NCBI GenBank assembly: GCA_022452145.1
Contig: JAKURY010000013.1
Coordinates: 1 to 64,000 of the forward strand
Direction: 5' to 3'
Length of the DNA: 64,000 nucleotides
DNA from: Acidimicrobiales bacterium
Lineage (GTDB): Bacteria; Actinomycetota; Acidimicrobiia; Acidimicrobiales; MedAcidi-G1
In this document: positions 1 to 7,396 of the stretch, one piece after another
Position numbering within the stretch: position 1 is the first letter of the stretch
Layout: the number at the start of each line of letters is the position of its first letter
The notes under the pieces: model-generated
The model's input: only the letters and a program-made list of their open reading frames with translations
The model's database searches: none
Told to the model about the DNA's origin: nothing
Translations under genes and position numbers: made by a program

Positions 1-860
1 GATTTGACCAGCACTCGGTCCTTGTCGTCGCCGTAGTCGCTGCTCCGCAACCACAGGGCTCCATCGTCCTCGTAGGTCGCCCCGGCCCACTGCAGATCGG
101 CAAGCGTGTCCTCCACGGCGCCCGACTCGACCATGGAGCGTTCACTGAACCAAGCGTCGAACCCGATGCCCAGAGACTCGAGGACTGCTCGCTGGTCGGC
201 CACGGCCCGCTCCCTACCCCATTCAACCGGGTCGGCACCGGAGGGCATCTCGGTCGCCCAGTCGGCCACGTAGGCCCCCTGGTAGCCGGCCTCGGGGACG
301 TCAGTACCGGCGGCCAGGGCGGCCAACGAGTCGGCGAAGAGACGCATCTGGGCGCCCCGGTCGTTGACGTAGAACTCGCGTGACACCGGATGGCCACACC
401 TCTCCAAGAGGCGGGCTACTGAGTCGCCGAAGCAGGCGCCCCGGCCATGGCCGGCGTGGAGCGGTCCGGTGGGGTTGGCGCTGACGAACTCCACGATGAT
501 CGGCTGGTCGTGTCCGGTGGTGAAGCGCCCCCAGCCGTCGACCCCGGCGGTGACCACATCGGCCAATAGGTCGTGGAGCCAGGTGTGGGCAAGCCGGAAG
601 TTGACGAAGCCCGGCCCAGCCACCTCCACCGCAGTGACGTGCGGCGGGGGTTCGGTGGTGAGCGCCTCGGCGAGGGCGGTGGCCAGTTCCCGGGGGTTGC
701 GTCCCGCTGCTTTGGCGGTGGCTAATGCAGCGTTGGTGGACCAATCGCCGTGGTCGGGGTTGGACGGACGTTCTACCTGAACCACTCCGGGGTCCGGGGT
801 CACCCCGAGTCGGGTCAAGACGGCTCGTACCGAGTCGATGAGGCTGTCGCGGACGTCCAT
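1..860 (-). CDS. argS: Arginyl-tRNA synthetase, N-terminal part (cut by window edge)
   Basis: Class I aminoacyl-tRNA synthetase that charges tRNA-Arg in the cytoplasm. Reading from the ATG at 860, the protein opens with an N-terminal additional (Add1) type domain (about residues 1-110, including a PSNPDHGDWSTN segment), then EFVSANPTGPLHAGHGRG, where HAGH at residues 135-138 is the class I HIGH signature that binds ATP. The frame stays open to base 1, so 286 codons are visible and the rest of the catalytic domain, the KMSK loop and the anticodon-binding domain lie outside. The start fits the family's usual N-terminus. A TAGCAT hexamer at 918-923 on this strand, about 57 nt upstream, may be its -10 element. 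Transcribed divergently from the next gene. Confidence 0.95.
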   Translation of the reverse strand, partial: MDVRDSLIDSVRAVLTRLGVTPDPGVVQVERPSNPDHGDWSTNAALATAKAAGRNPRELATALAEALTTEPPPHVTAVEVAGPGFVNFRLAHTWLHDLLADVVTAGVDGWGRFTTGHDQPIIVEFVSANPTGPLHAGHGRGACFGDSVARLLERCGHPVSREFYVNDRGAQMRLFADSLAALAAGTDVPEAGYQGAYVADWATEMPSGADPVEWGRERAVADQRAVLESLGIGFDAWFSERSMVESGAVEDTLADLQWAGATYEDDGALWLRSSDYGDDKDRVLVK

Positions 861-1003
861 GGTGTCGGCTCCGGAAGGCGGATGCGGCGCCGGGCGGCGG
901 CAGCCCCGGTGCCAGCGATGCTACAGGAGGGGGTATCGGCCGGGCTCCGACTTCCCGTGCGGATCCGGCCGGGCGACCCGAGGGTCAATGGGCCAACTGC
1001 GAA

Positions 1004-1009
1004 TAGTGT
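1004..1009 (+). promoter_or_regulatory. Predicted -10 box TAGTGT
   Basis: TAGTGT lies 6 nt before a GTG at 1016, the spacing seen at leaderless starts throughout this window. It would drive the leader ORF and the lipoprotein gene. Confidence 0.45.
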
Positions 1010-1015
1010 CGCGGC

Positions 1016-1060
1016 GTGAGGTCGCTCGGCGCACAGACTCTCGCTTCCACCGGCTCGTGA
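1016..1060 (+). CDS. Putative 14-codon leaderless leader peptide
   Basis: GTG at 1016 opens a 14-residue ORF (VRSLGAQTLASTGS) ending in TGA at 1058-1060. The stop overlaps the GTG start of the lipoprotein gene at 1057 as GTGA, the arrangement used for translational coupling. A TAGTGT hexamer sits 6 nt upstream of the GTG, so the mRNA could begin at or next to this codon. Nothing in the peptide suggests an independent function; if real, it delivers ribosomes to the downstream gene. The alternative is that the lipoprotein starts at an in-frame upstream codon (ATG 988 or GTG 1006) and this ORF is chance. Confidence 0.35.
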   Translation: MRSLGAQTLASTGS

Positions 1061-2055
1061 GCGCACGAGTCGTCGCCCTGCTCGTTGGGTCCATCGCAAT
1101 CGGCTGCTCCGGTCCGGGTCCCTCGGCCGCCCCCACAACCACAACCGTTCCGCCGGAGGTGCTCAAGGTGGCGACCATCAACCTGTTGCACGGCCTCGAG
1201 TACGCCAGCGACTGCGCCCCCGCGACCGACCAGTGCGCTGCTCCGGCCCGACTTCGAGCCCTCTGGGCCCTGATCCAGGACGACCTGGGTTGTCCCGACG
1301 TGGTCGCCCTCCAGGAGGTCAGCCCCCGCCAGCAGGAACTGGTACCTGACACGCTCCTGGTCCTTTGCGAGGGGCGGTACCAACTGGTGGTCGACGACCG
1401 GGGCCTACCCGACCAGGAGATGATCCTGACCAACATCCCGGTTCTCGACGAGGCATACACCGAATTGGCCGGCGCTCCGATCTGGTCGGCCCACTGGGCC
1501 CGGTTGGGGACCGGGTTCGGACCGGTGGACGTGGTCGCTACGCACTTCGCCAGTGGCAGCTTCAACCTCGAGTGCGGGGAACCGGGGGTAATGGGCTGCA
1601 GCGAGGCGTGTGCTTTGGGCGACGACTACGGGGCTTGCCATCCCCGCCAGACACTGGCCCTGCTGGAGGGTCTCTCGACCGACGCGGTCCTACAATTGGT
1701 AGTAGGCGACCTGAACCGGCCGATCGGGGACTCCCGGATCACAACCCTTACCGACGCCGGATTTGTCGACGCCTACCTAGAGGCTGGCCGGCCAGAATGT
1801 GACCCGGAAACAGGCGAGGGATGTTCCTGCTGTGTCGAGGGTGGGCCACCCCTGGCCGGCCTGGACGACCCCGCCAAGCGGTTCACCGAGCGGATCGACT
1901 TCGTCCTGGCCCGGCCCGGACCGGGCTGTTCGCTAACCGTCGATCCCGGGACTACCAGACACTGGGCGGACCGACCACTGGACACCCCGGTGGAGGGCCT
2001 GTGGTGGGCCGCCGACCATGCAGGGGTGATGGCTGGTCTGTCGGTGACCTGCTAG
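1057..2055 (+). CDS. Endonuclease/exonuclease/phosphatase (EEP) family lipoprotein
   Basis: A 332-residue exported protein of the EEP (DNase I-like) metallophosphoesterase fold. The N-terminus is a short hydrophobic signal ending in AIGC, a plausible lipobox, followed by a Pro/Thr-rich linker. Family motifs appear in order: ATINLLHG, ALQEVSP (metal-binding Glu), VVGDLNRP (the GDxN catalytic motif) and a C-terminal ADHAGV (Asp-His pair). Several cysteines in the middle could form disulfides outside the cell. The substrate cannot be read: the fold covers nucleases, sphingomyelinases and inositol phosphatases. GTG 1057 is chosen because it gives the shortest clean signal peptide and overlaps the leader ORF stop; GTG 1006 and ATG 988 are alternatives. 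Confidence 0.8.
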   Translation: MSARVVALLVGSIAIGCSGPGPSAAPTTTTVPPEVLKVATINLLHGLEYASDCAPATDQCAAPARLRALWALIQDDLGCPDVVALQEVSPRQQELVPDTLLVLCEGRYQLVVDDRGLPDQEMILTNIPVLDEAYTELAGAPIWSAHWARLGTGFGPVDVVATHFASGSFNLECGEPGVMGCSEACALGDDYGACHPRQTLALLEGLSTDAVLQLVVGDLNRPIGDSRITTLTDAGFVDAYLEAGRPECDPETGEGCSCCVEGGPPLAGLDDPAKRFTERIDFVLARPGPGCSLTVDPGTTRHWADRPLDTPVEGLWWAADHAGVMAGLSVTC

Positions 2056-2081
2056 TCAGACCCACCGAGAGACAGGGCCGA

Positions 2082-2399
2082 TCAGTCAGGCCGTTGGAAC
2101 TCAATGGCGCGGTCCACCCGGGCCACCTCAACCGTGTATTGGCTGTAAAAACGGTCGCGTCCCTCGCCCTGGGCCTCCCGGTGGTCCAAATCGGCCCTCC
2201 AGGCTGCGATGTCCTCCTCGGACCGCCAGTAGCACACCGTGATTCCGAAACCATCGAGCCCCCGGGCCGAGTACATGCCCAGGTAGCCGTCGTAGCCGCC
2301 GACCAGTTCGGCCATGCGGTCGGCGGTCTCGTCGTAGCCTTCGAGATCGCCGCTCAGTTGGGTCGTGAAGATCGTGGCGTAGTAGGGAGGATCCCCCAC
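2082..2399 (-). CDS. Small antibiotic-biosynthesis-monooxygenase-like (ABM) protein
   Basis: About 105 residues from GTG 2399. The sequence has the look of a dimeric alpha-beta barrel ABM protein: an initial strand (YYATIFTTQL), a helix with DRMAELVGGYDGYLGMYSAR, then ITVCYWRSEEDIAAWRAD, which resembles the xxYWxSxEDhxxWxxxxEH motif of these proteins, and a C-terminal strand. Members range from quinol monooxygenases to heme-degrading enzymes and proteins of unknown activity, so no reaction is assigned. It follows the small gene at 2404-2700 on the same strand by only 4 nt, so the two are probably co-transcribed. Confidence 0.7.
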   Translation of the reverse strand: MGDPPYYATIFTTQLSGDLEGYDETADRMAELVGGYDGYLGMYSARGLDGFGITVCYWRSEEDIAAWRADLDHREAQGEGRDRFYSQYTVEVARVDRAIEFQRPD

Positions 2400-2403
2400 C
2401 GGG

Positions 2404-2700
2404 TCAGGCCCGGCTGCCGCTGAATGTGGCGGTGCCGAAGGCCCCCAGCTTGGCTTCGCCGCTGATCTCGTCGCCGTCGACGGTGGCCGTCGCCTCAATG
2501 GTGATGGGCATGGGCTGGGTCATATTGACCGTCCACGACAAGCTGTCGCCGTCCGCCGTGCCGTTCTCGAGTTCCATGCTGCCCTGTGGGCCCGACATGG
2601 TCCCGGTCAGCGTGTTGCCGTCTGTCGCTAGTTCAAGGGTGCCTGCTTGGGCGCCCATCGGGGTGTTTAGGGTCACGTTCCAGGTGCCGTCGGCGCTCAT
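2404..2700 (-). CDS. Small all-beta hypothetical protein
   Basis: A 98-residue protein with no recognisable catalytic motif. It alternates short Thr/Gly/Asp-rich strands (GTWNVTLNTPMG, TLELATDGNTLTGTM, ISGEAKLGAFGTATFSG), the pattern of a small beta-barrel in which each strand pair carries an LxGT-type turn. The ATG at 2700 is preceded by GGAGGG about 5 nt upstream, which favours it over a longer frame starting at 2745. It forms a tight pair with the ABM-like gene downstream. Function unknown; a small ligand-binding role would be speculation. Confidence 0.7.
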   Translation of the reverse strand: MSADGTWNVTLNTPMGAQAGTLELATDGNTLTGTMSGPQGSMELENGTADGDSLSWTVNMTQPMPITIEATATVDGDEISGEAKLGAFGTATFSGSRA

Positions 2701-2775
2701 GACGCCCTCCGATCTCAGAGTGAATGGCTGGTGTGGGCCGCTCAACGTAGATGACTGTCAGAGGCCATGCCGAAT

Positions 2776-3672
2776 TTAGGTCCCCCCTCTGGAGGCCAAC
2801 CGGGCGTCTCGTCGCACCACCCCGGCGAGTACGCCAAGGACCACCACCCCCCCGAGGGCCTGGACCGGGGTGAGGTGCTGGTCGAGGATCAGCCAGGCTC
2901 CCAGGGCGGACAGCACCGGGATGGCCAGGGTTAGCAGACCCGCCACGCTGAGCGACACGTGGAGGTGTGCCCAGTTCATGAGGTAGTGGCCGGTTCCGGG
3001 GACGGCCAGCAGCACGAGGAGCCATGCGAACTGGCGACCGGACGGCACGGGGAGGACCGGCGTTCCTGCCTCGATCGCTGCGATGGGCAACACGGTGACG
3101 GCGCCGATGATCATGGCCACCGTTTGGAGGGTGAAGGTATCCACCGATGCTCGGATGTCCTTGACGACAACGAAGTAGGCGGAGAACAGGACCATGGCCA
3201 GCAGGGCTAGTAGGTCGCCGCGTGGGCTCCACACAGCCTCCGATGAGGCCCCCCACATGACAAGCACCACACCACCGATGGCCACCGCCGAGGCGCCGAA
3301 CAGCCAGCCGGTGACCGTCTCCCGATAGCGGCGGGAAGCTACGGCCAGCAACAGGATGGGCTGGAGAGCACCGATGATGGTGGCGTTGGCGATCGTTGTG
3401 GTCCGGAGCGCGGTGAAAAACACCCCGATCTCCAGCCCGAGGAGCACCCCGGCCGGTACCACCAGGCGCACCGTCCGCCAGGTCAGGCGCCGACCGATCA
3501 GCAGGAACACCAGGCCATAGACACCAAACCCGATGAATTGGCGCCAAAAGGCAATCTGGATGCCCGGCATCTCCAGGCGGGCCACCATGATGTTCCCGGC
3601 CGACCAGCACACCACGGCTAGCGCCGCCGAAGCCCGACCGAGGCTGGCTTGGTCGCGAACTGGCCCAGTCAT
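2776..3672 (-). CDS. EamA-family (DMT superfamily) membrane transporter
   Basis: A 298-residue integral membrane protein with about ten predicted transmembrane helices in two homologous halves of five, as in the drug/metabolite transporter superfamily. The first half carries a family-typical WxxxFxG-type segment (RQFIGFGVYGLVFLLIG) and FFTALRTTTIANATII; the second repeats the pattern with YFVVVKDIRA and ends in a helix plus a short basic tail. EamA proteins export amino acids, metabolites or other small molecules; the substrate cannot be inferred. A TAGGGT hexamer 6 nt before the ATG suggests a leaderless mRNA. It is divergent from the phnD operon. Confidence 0.88.
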   Translation of the reverse strand: MTGPVRDQASLGRASAALAVVCWSAGNIMVARLEMPGIQIAFWRQFIGFGVYGLVFLLIGRRLTWRTVRLVVPAGVLLGLEIGVFFTALRTTTIANATIIGALQPILLLAVASRRYRETVTGWLFGASAVAIGGVVLVMWGASSEAVWSPRGDLLALLAMVLFSAYFVVVKDIRASVDTFTLQTVAMIIGAVTVLPIAAIEAGTPVLPVPSGRQFAWLLVLLAVPGTGHYLMNWAHLHVSLSVAGLLTLAIPVLSALGAWLILDQHLTPVQALGGVVVLGVLAGVVRRDARLASRGGT

Positions 3673-3678
3673 GGCGGC

Positions 3679-3684
3679 ACCCTA
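3679..3684 (-). promoter_or_regulatory. Predicted -10 box TAGGGT of the EamA gene
   Basis: On the minus strand TAGGGT is followed by GCCGCC and then the ATG at 3672, a 6-nt spacing typical of leaderless starts. Confidence 0.5.
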
Positions 3685-3750
3685 CGGGCCGGGTCGACCC
3701 CCGAGGCCGACCATGGTTAGCCGCCCTGTGCGCCGCCGGCCGACCTTGGC

Positions 3751-3756
3751 TAGTGT
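3751..3756 (+). promoter_or_regulatory. Predicted -10 box TAGTGT of the phn operon
   Basis: TAGTGT precedes phnD. Eight nt downstream the sequence reads ATGTGA (3765-3770), a start codon directly followed by a stop; the phnD start with its own ribosome-binding site lies 20 nt further on. Confidence 0.45.
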
Positions 3757-3790
3757 CGCGCAAAATGTGATCGCCCAGAGGAGGGTTTCC

Positions 3791-4849
3791 GTGCGAAAGA
3801 TGCGACTCATTGGCGCCGTGCTCGCCCTGTCCGTTGTGGCAGCAGCCTGCAGTGACTCCGACAAAGAAAGGGTTAACGCCTCCTGGCCGGACAAAATCAC
3901 CTTCGGTTTCGTGCCAAGCGCGGAGCAGGAGAAGCTCCAGGACAACGTCGACCCGATCATGGAGGTCCTCGAAGACGCTCTCGGCATCGAGGTCGAGGGT
4001 GTGGTGACCACCGACTACACCGGCCTGGTCACGGCAATGGGCACCGGTCAGGCGGACCTGGGTGCCTTCGGACCATTCGGCTATGTCCTAGCCCAACAGC
4101 AGTTCGGGAACATGGAGGTGCTGATCCAGGCCATCCGGTACGGCGCGGCGACCTACCACGGCCAGTGGATGACCAACGACCCGAGCATCTGCGACAGCCC
4201 GCCCCAGTCGGGCACTGCACTCGAAAACGGCGACGACGGCATCACCCAGGTGGGGGCGCTCGACGCGGTTGCCCTCCAGGTCGGCGTCTACTTCGGCGAC
4301 TCGGGCAAGGCCCTCGGCGAAACCGTCGACGCCGGCGCGGTGTCGCCGGGTATGTCCTGCACTGCCGATCTGAGCAAGGTCGTTGGGAAGCGGGTCGCCT
4401 TCACCTCTGAGAGTTCGACATCGGGGTACATCTACCCGGCGCTCCAGCTCATCCGAGCTGGGATCGACCCCGAGACTGACATTGTTCCGATCTTCTCCGG
4501 TAGCCACGACGCTTCAGTCGCCGCGGTGTATAACGGCGACGCCGACATCGGCATCTCCTACGACGACGCGCGGCGGAGCATGCGTAAGACGAACCCGGAC
4601 GTCGGCGACAAGGTGATCGTGTTCAACATCACCGGTGAGATCCCCAACGACGTCGTGGCAGCCAGTTCACTGCTGCCCGATTCGCTCCAGAACGCGGTCT
4701 ACAACGCCATCTCGGCCTATCTGATGACCGACGAGGGCGAAGCGGCATTCGACGAGATGTACGGCTGGACCGACATTCGCCGGGCCGTCGAGTCCGACTT
4801 CGACATCGTCCGCGAGGCGGCTGCGATCCTCGGCATAACCGAGCCATAA
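3791..4849 (+). CDS. phnD: Phosphate/phosphonate-type ABC transporter substrate-binding lipoprotein
   Basis: Periplasmic-type binding protein of the PhnD family (352 residues), which captures phosphonate, phosphite or a related oxyanion for the membrane permease. The N-terminus is a lipoprotein signal ending AAAC. The mature part has family-typical segments: KITFGFVPSAEQEKLQ near the start, a middle block TDYTGLVTAMGTGQADLGAFGPFGYV, and VVGKRVAFTSESSTSGYIYPA, where the Ser/Thr-rich loop contacts the phospho group in PhnD homologues. The GTG at 3791 is chosen because a GAGGAGG ribosome-binding site lies just upstream and the signal peptide begins there; GTG 3767 is in frame and would add 8 residues. 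First gene of phnD-phnC-phnE-phnE. Confidence 0.9.
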   Translation: MRKMRLIGAVLALSVVAAACSDSDKERVNASWPDKITFGFVPSAEQEKLQDNVDPIMEVLEDALGIEVEGVVTTDYTGLVTAMGTGQADLGAFGPFGYVLAQQQFGNMEVLIQAIRYGAATYHGQWMTNDPSICDSPPQSGTALENGDDGITQVGALDAVALQVGVYFGDSGKALGETVDAGAVSPGMSCTADLSKVVGKRVAFTSESSTSGYIYPALQLIRAGIDPETDIVPIFSGSHDASVAAVYNGDADIGISYDDARRSMRKTNPDVGDKVIVFNITGEIPNDVVAASSLLPDSLQNAVYNAISAYLMTDEGEAAFDEMYGWTDIRRAVESDFDIVREAAAILGITEP

Positions 4850-4853
4850 TGCC

Positions 4854-4878
4854 CGGTCGGGGCGTAACCCCCGAGCCG
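4854..4878 (+). terminator. Intercistronic GC-rich hairpin between phnD and phnC
   Basis: CGGTCGGGG pairs with CCCCGAGCCG (one bulge) across a short loop, starting just after the phnD stop. There is no U-tract. Such hairpins often stabilise the upstream binding-protein mRNA or reduce readthrough. Confidence 0.4.
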
Positions 4879-4886
4879 ACAACGAC

Positions 4887-5696
4887 ATGGTGATCCAGCT
4901 CGAGAAGGTCTCGGTCACCTACCCGGGCGGAGTCGAGGCGCTCCGCGGCGTTGACCTCACGGTCGACAAGGGGGAGTTCGTCGTCATCGTCGGGCTCTCT
5001 GGTGCCGGCAAGTCGACACTACTCCGGGTCCTAAACGGCTTGGTTCCCGCCACCTCGGGTTCCGTCGTCGTCGACGGGACCGAGGTAGTCGGAGCGTCGG
5101 CGGCCACCCTCCGCCGGGTGCGGTCCCGGATCGGGATGATCTTTCAGACCTTCAATCTGGTGTACCGCACCACGGTGATCAACAACGTGCTCATGGGACG
5201 GCTCTCGGAGACCCCTGCATGGCGGTCCACCCTCGGGCTCTGGCCCGCCCCCGAGCGGGAGATCGCCATGCAGGCCCTGGAACGGGTGGGCATCGTCGAG
5301 AAGGCCTATGTCCGGGCCTCGGACCTCTCCGGAGGGCAGCAGCAGCGGGTGGGGATCGCCCGGGCCCTGGCCCAGGAGCCGTCACTGATGCTGGCCGACG
5401 AACCGGTTGCCGCACTCGACCCAGTTACTAGTCGGCAGGTCATGGGCGATCTTCAACGCATCAACCGGGAGTTGGGGATCACCACGTTGGTCAACCTGCA
5501 CTTCCTGGACCTGGCCCGGGAATACGGCCGACGGCTGATCGGCTTGAGGGACGGACTGGTGATCTTCGACGGTGACATCGGTGACGTCGATGACGCGATC
5601 TTTCGGGATATCTACGGTCGGGATATCACCGCCGAGGACCTCCTGGCCGTCGGTGGGGAACCGAACCCACCCACGGCCGGTTCCCCGGACGCGTGA
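4887..5696 (+). CDS. phnC: Phosphonate-type ABC transporter ATP-binding protein
   Basis: ATPase subunit (269 residues) that powers the phosphonate-type importer on the cytoplasmic side. Walker A GLSGAGKST is at residues 36-44, the Q-loop is in FQTFNLV near 87, the signature LSGGQQQR starts at 147, Walker B MLADEP is at 168-173, and the H-loop follows in VNLHFLD. The insert after the Q-loop (NNVLMGRLSETPAWRSTLGL) is characteristic of PhnC. ATG 4887 gives the standard N-terminus. The following permease starts inside this gene's stop (GTGA), indicating one transcript. Confidence 0.93.
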   Translation: MVIQLEKVSVTYPGGVEALRGVDLTVDKGEFVVIVGLSGAGKSTLLRVLNGLVPATSGSVVVDGTEVVGASAATLRRVRSRIGMIFQTFNLVYRTTVINNVLMGRLSETPAWRSTLGLWPAPEREIAMQALERVGIVEKAYVRASDLSGGQQQRVGIARALAQEPSLMLADEPVAALDPVTSRQVMGDLQRINRELGITTLVNLHFLDLAREYGRRLIGLRDGLVIFDGDIGDVDDAIFRDIYGRDITAEDLLAVGGEPNPPTAGSPDA

Positions 5697-6493
5697 CCCT
5701 CACCGCCGAAGGGCCGACCCGGCCGAACCGACCCCGGACCCGGCCGCTTACCTACGCTGTCGCCGCGTCCCTAGTCGCCGGCACCACCTGGGCGGCGGTC
5801 AAGGTGGGCTTCGACCCATCGACATTCTGGAAGGTCTGGTCAAATCCGCTGTGGGAGAAATTCTGGCCTGTTCCGTGGGACTGGGTGTTCGACGGGCGCA
5901 ACGTGATTCGCCCCTTAATCGAGACGTTCCAGATCGCCATCGTCTCGACAGTCATCGGCTGTGGCCTGGCCTTGCCGATCAGTTTCGCGATGTCGTCGCT
6001 GACCACGCCGAACCGACCCACCTACCTGGTCAGTCGGGCAGTAATGAACGTGGTGCGCGCCGTACCCGACCTGTTCTGGGCCAAGTTGTTGGTCACGGCG
6101 ATCGGTATCGGCGCCTTCGCCGGGTCGTGGGCCTTGTCGGTGTTCTCGCTGGCCGTGATGGTGAAGTTGTTCTCCGAGACGGTGGACGGTGCCGACCCCC
6201 GTCCCCTCGAGGCAGCCCGGTCGGCCGGCGGTCGGCACGCACCGGTGGTCCGCACTGGAGTGCTGCCCTCGGTCTTCCCGGCTTACGTGGCCTACGCCTT
6301 GTATGTCTTCGAACTCAACATCCGGGCCTCGATAGTCCTCGGACTTGTCGGTGCCGGCGGGATTGGCCGGGTGATCGAAGCGCAACGCCAGTTCTTCCGC
6401 TTCGACCGGGTGCTGGGGATACTGATGATCATCTTCGTCGCTGTGTGGGTCATCGAGCACGTCAGCGTGGCCCTCCGAAAGAGACTGACGTGA
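5693..6493 (+). CDS. phnE: Phosphonate-type ABC transporter permease, first copy
   Basis: Membrane channel subunit (266 residues) of the PhnE family with about six transmembrane helices. The region RPLEAARSAGGRHAPVVRTGVLPSVFPAY is the EAA-type loop that docks onto the ATPase, and FELNIRASIVLGLVGAGGIG is the highly conserved PhnE C-terminal block. It starts at GTG 5693 overlapping the phnC stop and its own stop overlaps the next permease start, so the three genes are translationally linked. Importers of this family often carry two phnE genes and work as a heterodimer; that is the likely arrangement here. Confidence 0.92.
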   Translation: MTLTAEGPTRPNRPRTRPLTYAVAASLVAGTTWAAVKVGFDPSTFWKVWSNPLWEKFWPVPWDWVFDGRNVIRPLIETFQIAIVSTVIGCGLALPISFAMSSLTTPNRPTYLVSRAVMNVVRAVPDLFWAKLLVTAIGIGAFAGSWALSVFSLAVMVKLFSETVDGADPRPLEAARSAGGRHAPVVRTGVLPSVFPAYVAYALYVFELNIRASIVLGLVGAGGIGRVIEAQRQFFRFDRVLGILMIIFVAVWVIEHVSVALRKRLT

Positions 6494-7377
6494 CGGCTCC
6501 CACGACCACCGACTACGCCGCCCCCCGGCCCCTACCGCCCGGCAAGGTGCGCACCCGGCGCTGGGTCATCGCATTGGTGATCGTGGTGGCCACCGTCTGG
6601 TCGGTGTCCGGCCTGCAGGTGACCCTCGACCGGCTGCTGGGCGCTCCGGGCGACGCTTGGGCGATCCTCCGCCAGATGACGCCCCCGGCATTCTCCGAGG
6701 TTTACGAGCGGGGGGCGCTGGGCAAGATTCTGGAGTCGGTGTATATCGCCTGGATCGGGACGATCATTGGCGCTGCCCTGTCCCTGCCCCTGGCCTTTCT
6801 GGCCGCCCACAATGTGGCCCCCCACTGGGTGCGGGTGCCGATACGCCAGCTGTTCAACGCGATCCGGGCGGTGCCCGAGTTGATTCTGGCCGTGATCTTC
6901 ATCCCGATCACCGGACTCGGAGCCTGGGCGGGCACCATGGCCATCGGCATCCACTCGATAGGCACGCTCGGTAAGTGGGCCGCCGAGTCGATCGAAAGCA
7001 TCGACGACGGCCCCATTGAAGCGGTAGAGGCCTGCGGGGGCCGCTGGGCGAGCGAGATGCGGTGGGCGGTCCTTCCTCAGGTGATGCCGAACATTGCCTC
7101 CTACTGGCTGTTCCGGTTCGAAATAAACGTGAGGGCCTCGGCGGTCCTGGGGATGATCGGAGCCGGAGGGGTTGGGTCCGAACTGGTCTTACACCTGTCG
7201 TTCCGGAACTTCCCGGCAGCCTGCGCGGTGCTACTGATGACCATCACCGTGGTGCTGACCATCGACACGGTCTCGGCCGCGGTCCGCCGGCGGATCATCC
7301 GGGGGGCCACTGGGACCGGAGACGAGGCGTCCCGATCAACCGAGGCCCTCGTCGACCTGACCGGCCTCAGACGCTGA
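6490..7377 (+). CDS. phnE: Phosphonate-type ABC transporter permease, second copy
   Basis: Second PhnE-type permease (295 residues) pairing with the one just upstream. It has the same architecture: an N-terminal helix (WVIALVIVVATVWSVSGLQ), the membrane core, an EAA loop (GPIEAVEACGGRWASEMRWAVLPQ), and the conserved FEINVRASAVLGMIGAGGVG block. The GTG at 6490 overlaps the previous stop codon as GTGA and places a short polar segment before the first helix. Last clear member of the operon; the next gene is convergent. Whether the system carries phosphonate, phosphite or another phosphorus compound cannot be read, as no C-P lyase or phosphonatase gene is in the window. Confidence 0.92.
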   Translation: MTAPTTTDYAAPRPLPPGKVRTRRWVIALVIVVATVWSVSGLQVTLDRLLGAPGDAWAILRQMTPPAFSEVYERGALGKILESVYIAWIGTIIGAALSLPLAFLAAHNVAPHWVRVPIRQLFNAIRAVPELILAVIFIPITGLGAWAGTMAIGIHSIGTLGKWAAESIESIDDGPIEAVEACGGRWASEMRWAVLPQVMPNIASYWLFRFEINVRASAVLGMIGAGGVGSELVLHLSFRNFPAACAVLLMTITVVLTIDTVSAAVRRRIIRGATGTGDEASRSTEALVDLTGLRR

Positions 7378-7396
7378 ACCCACGACCCCGGTTGGT

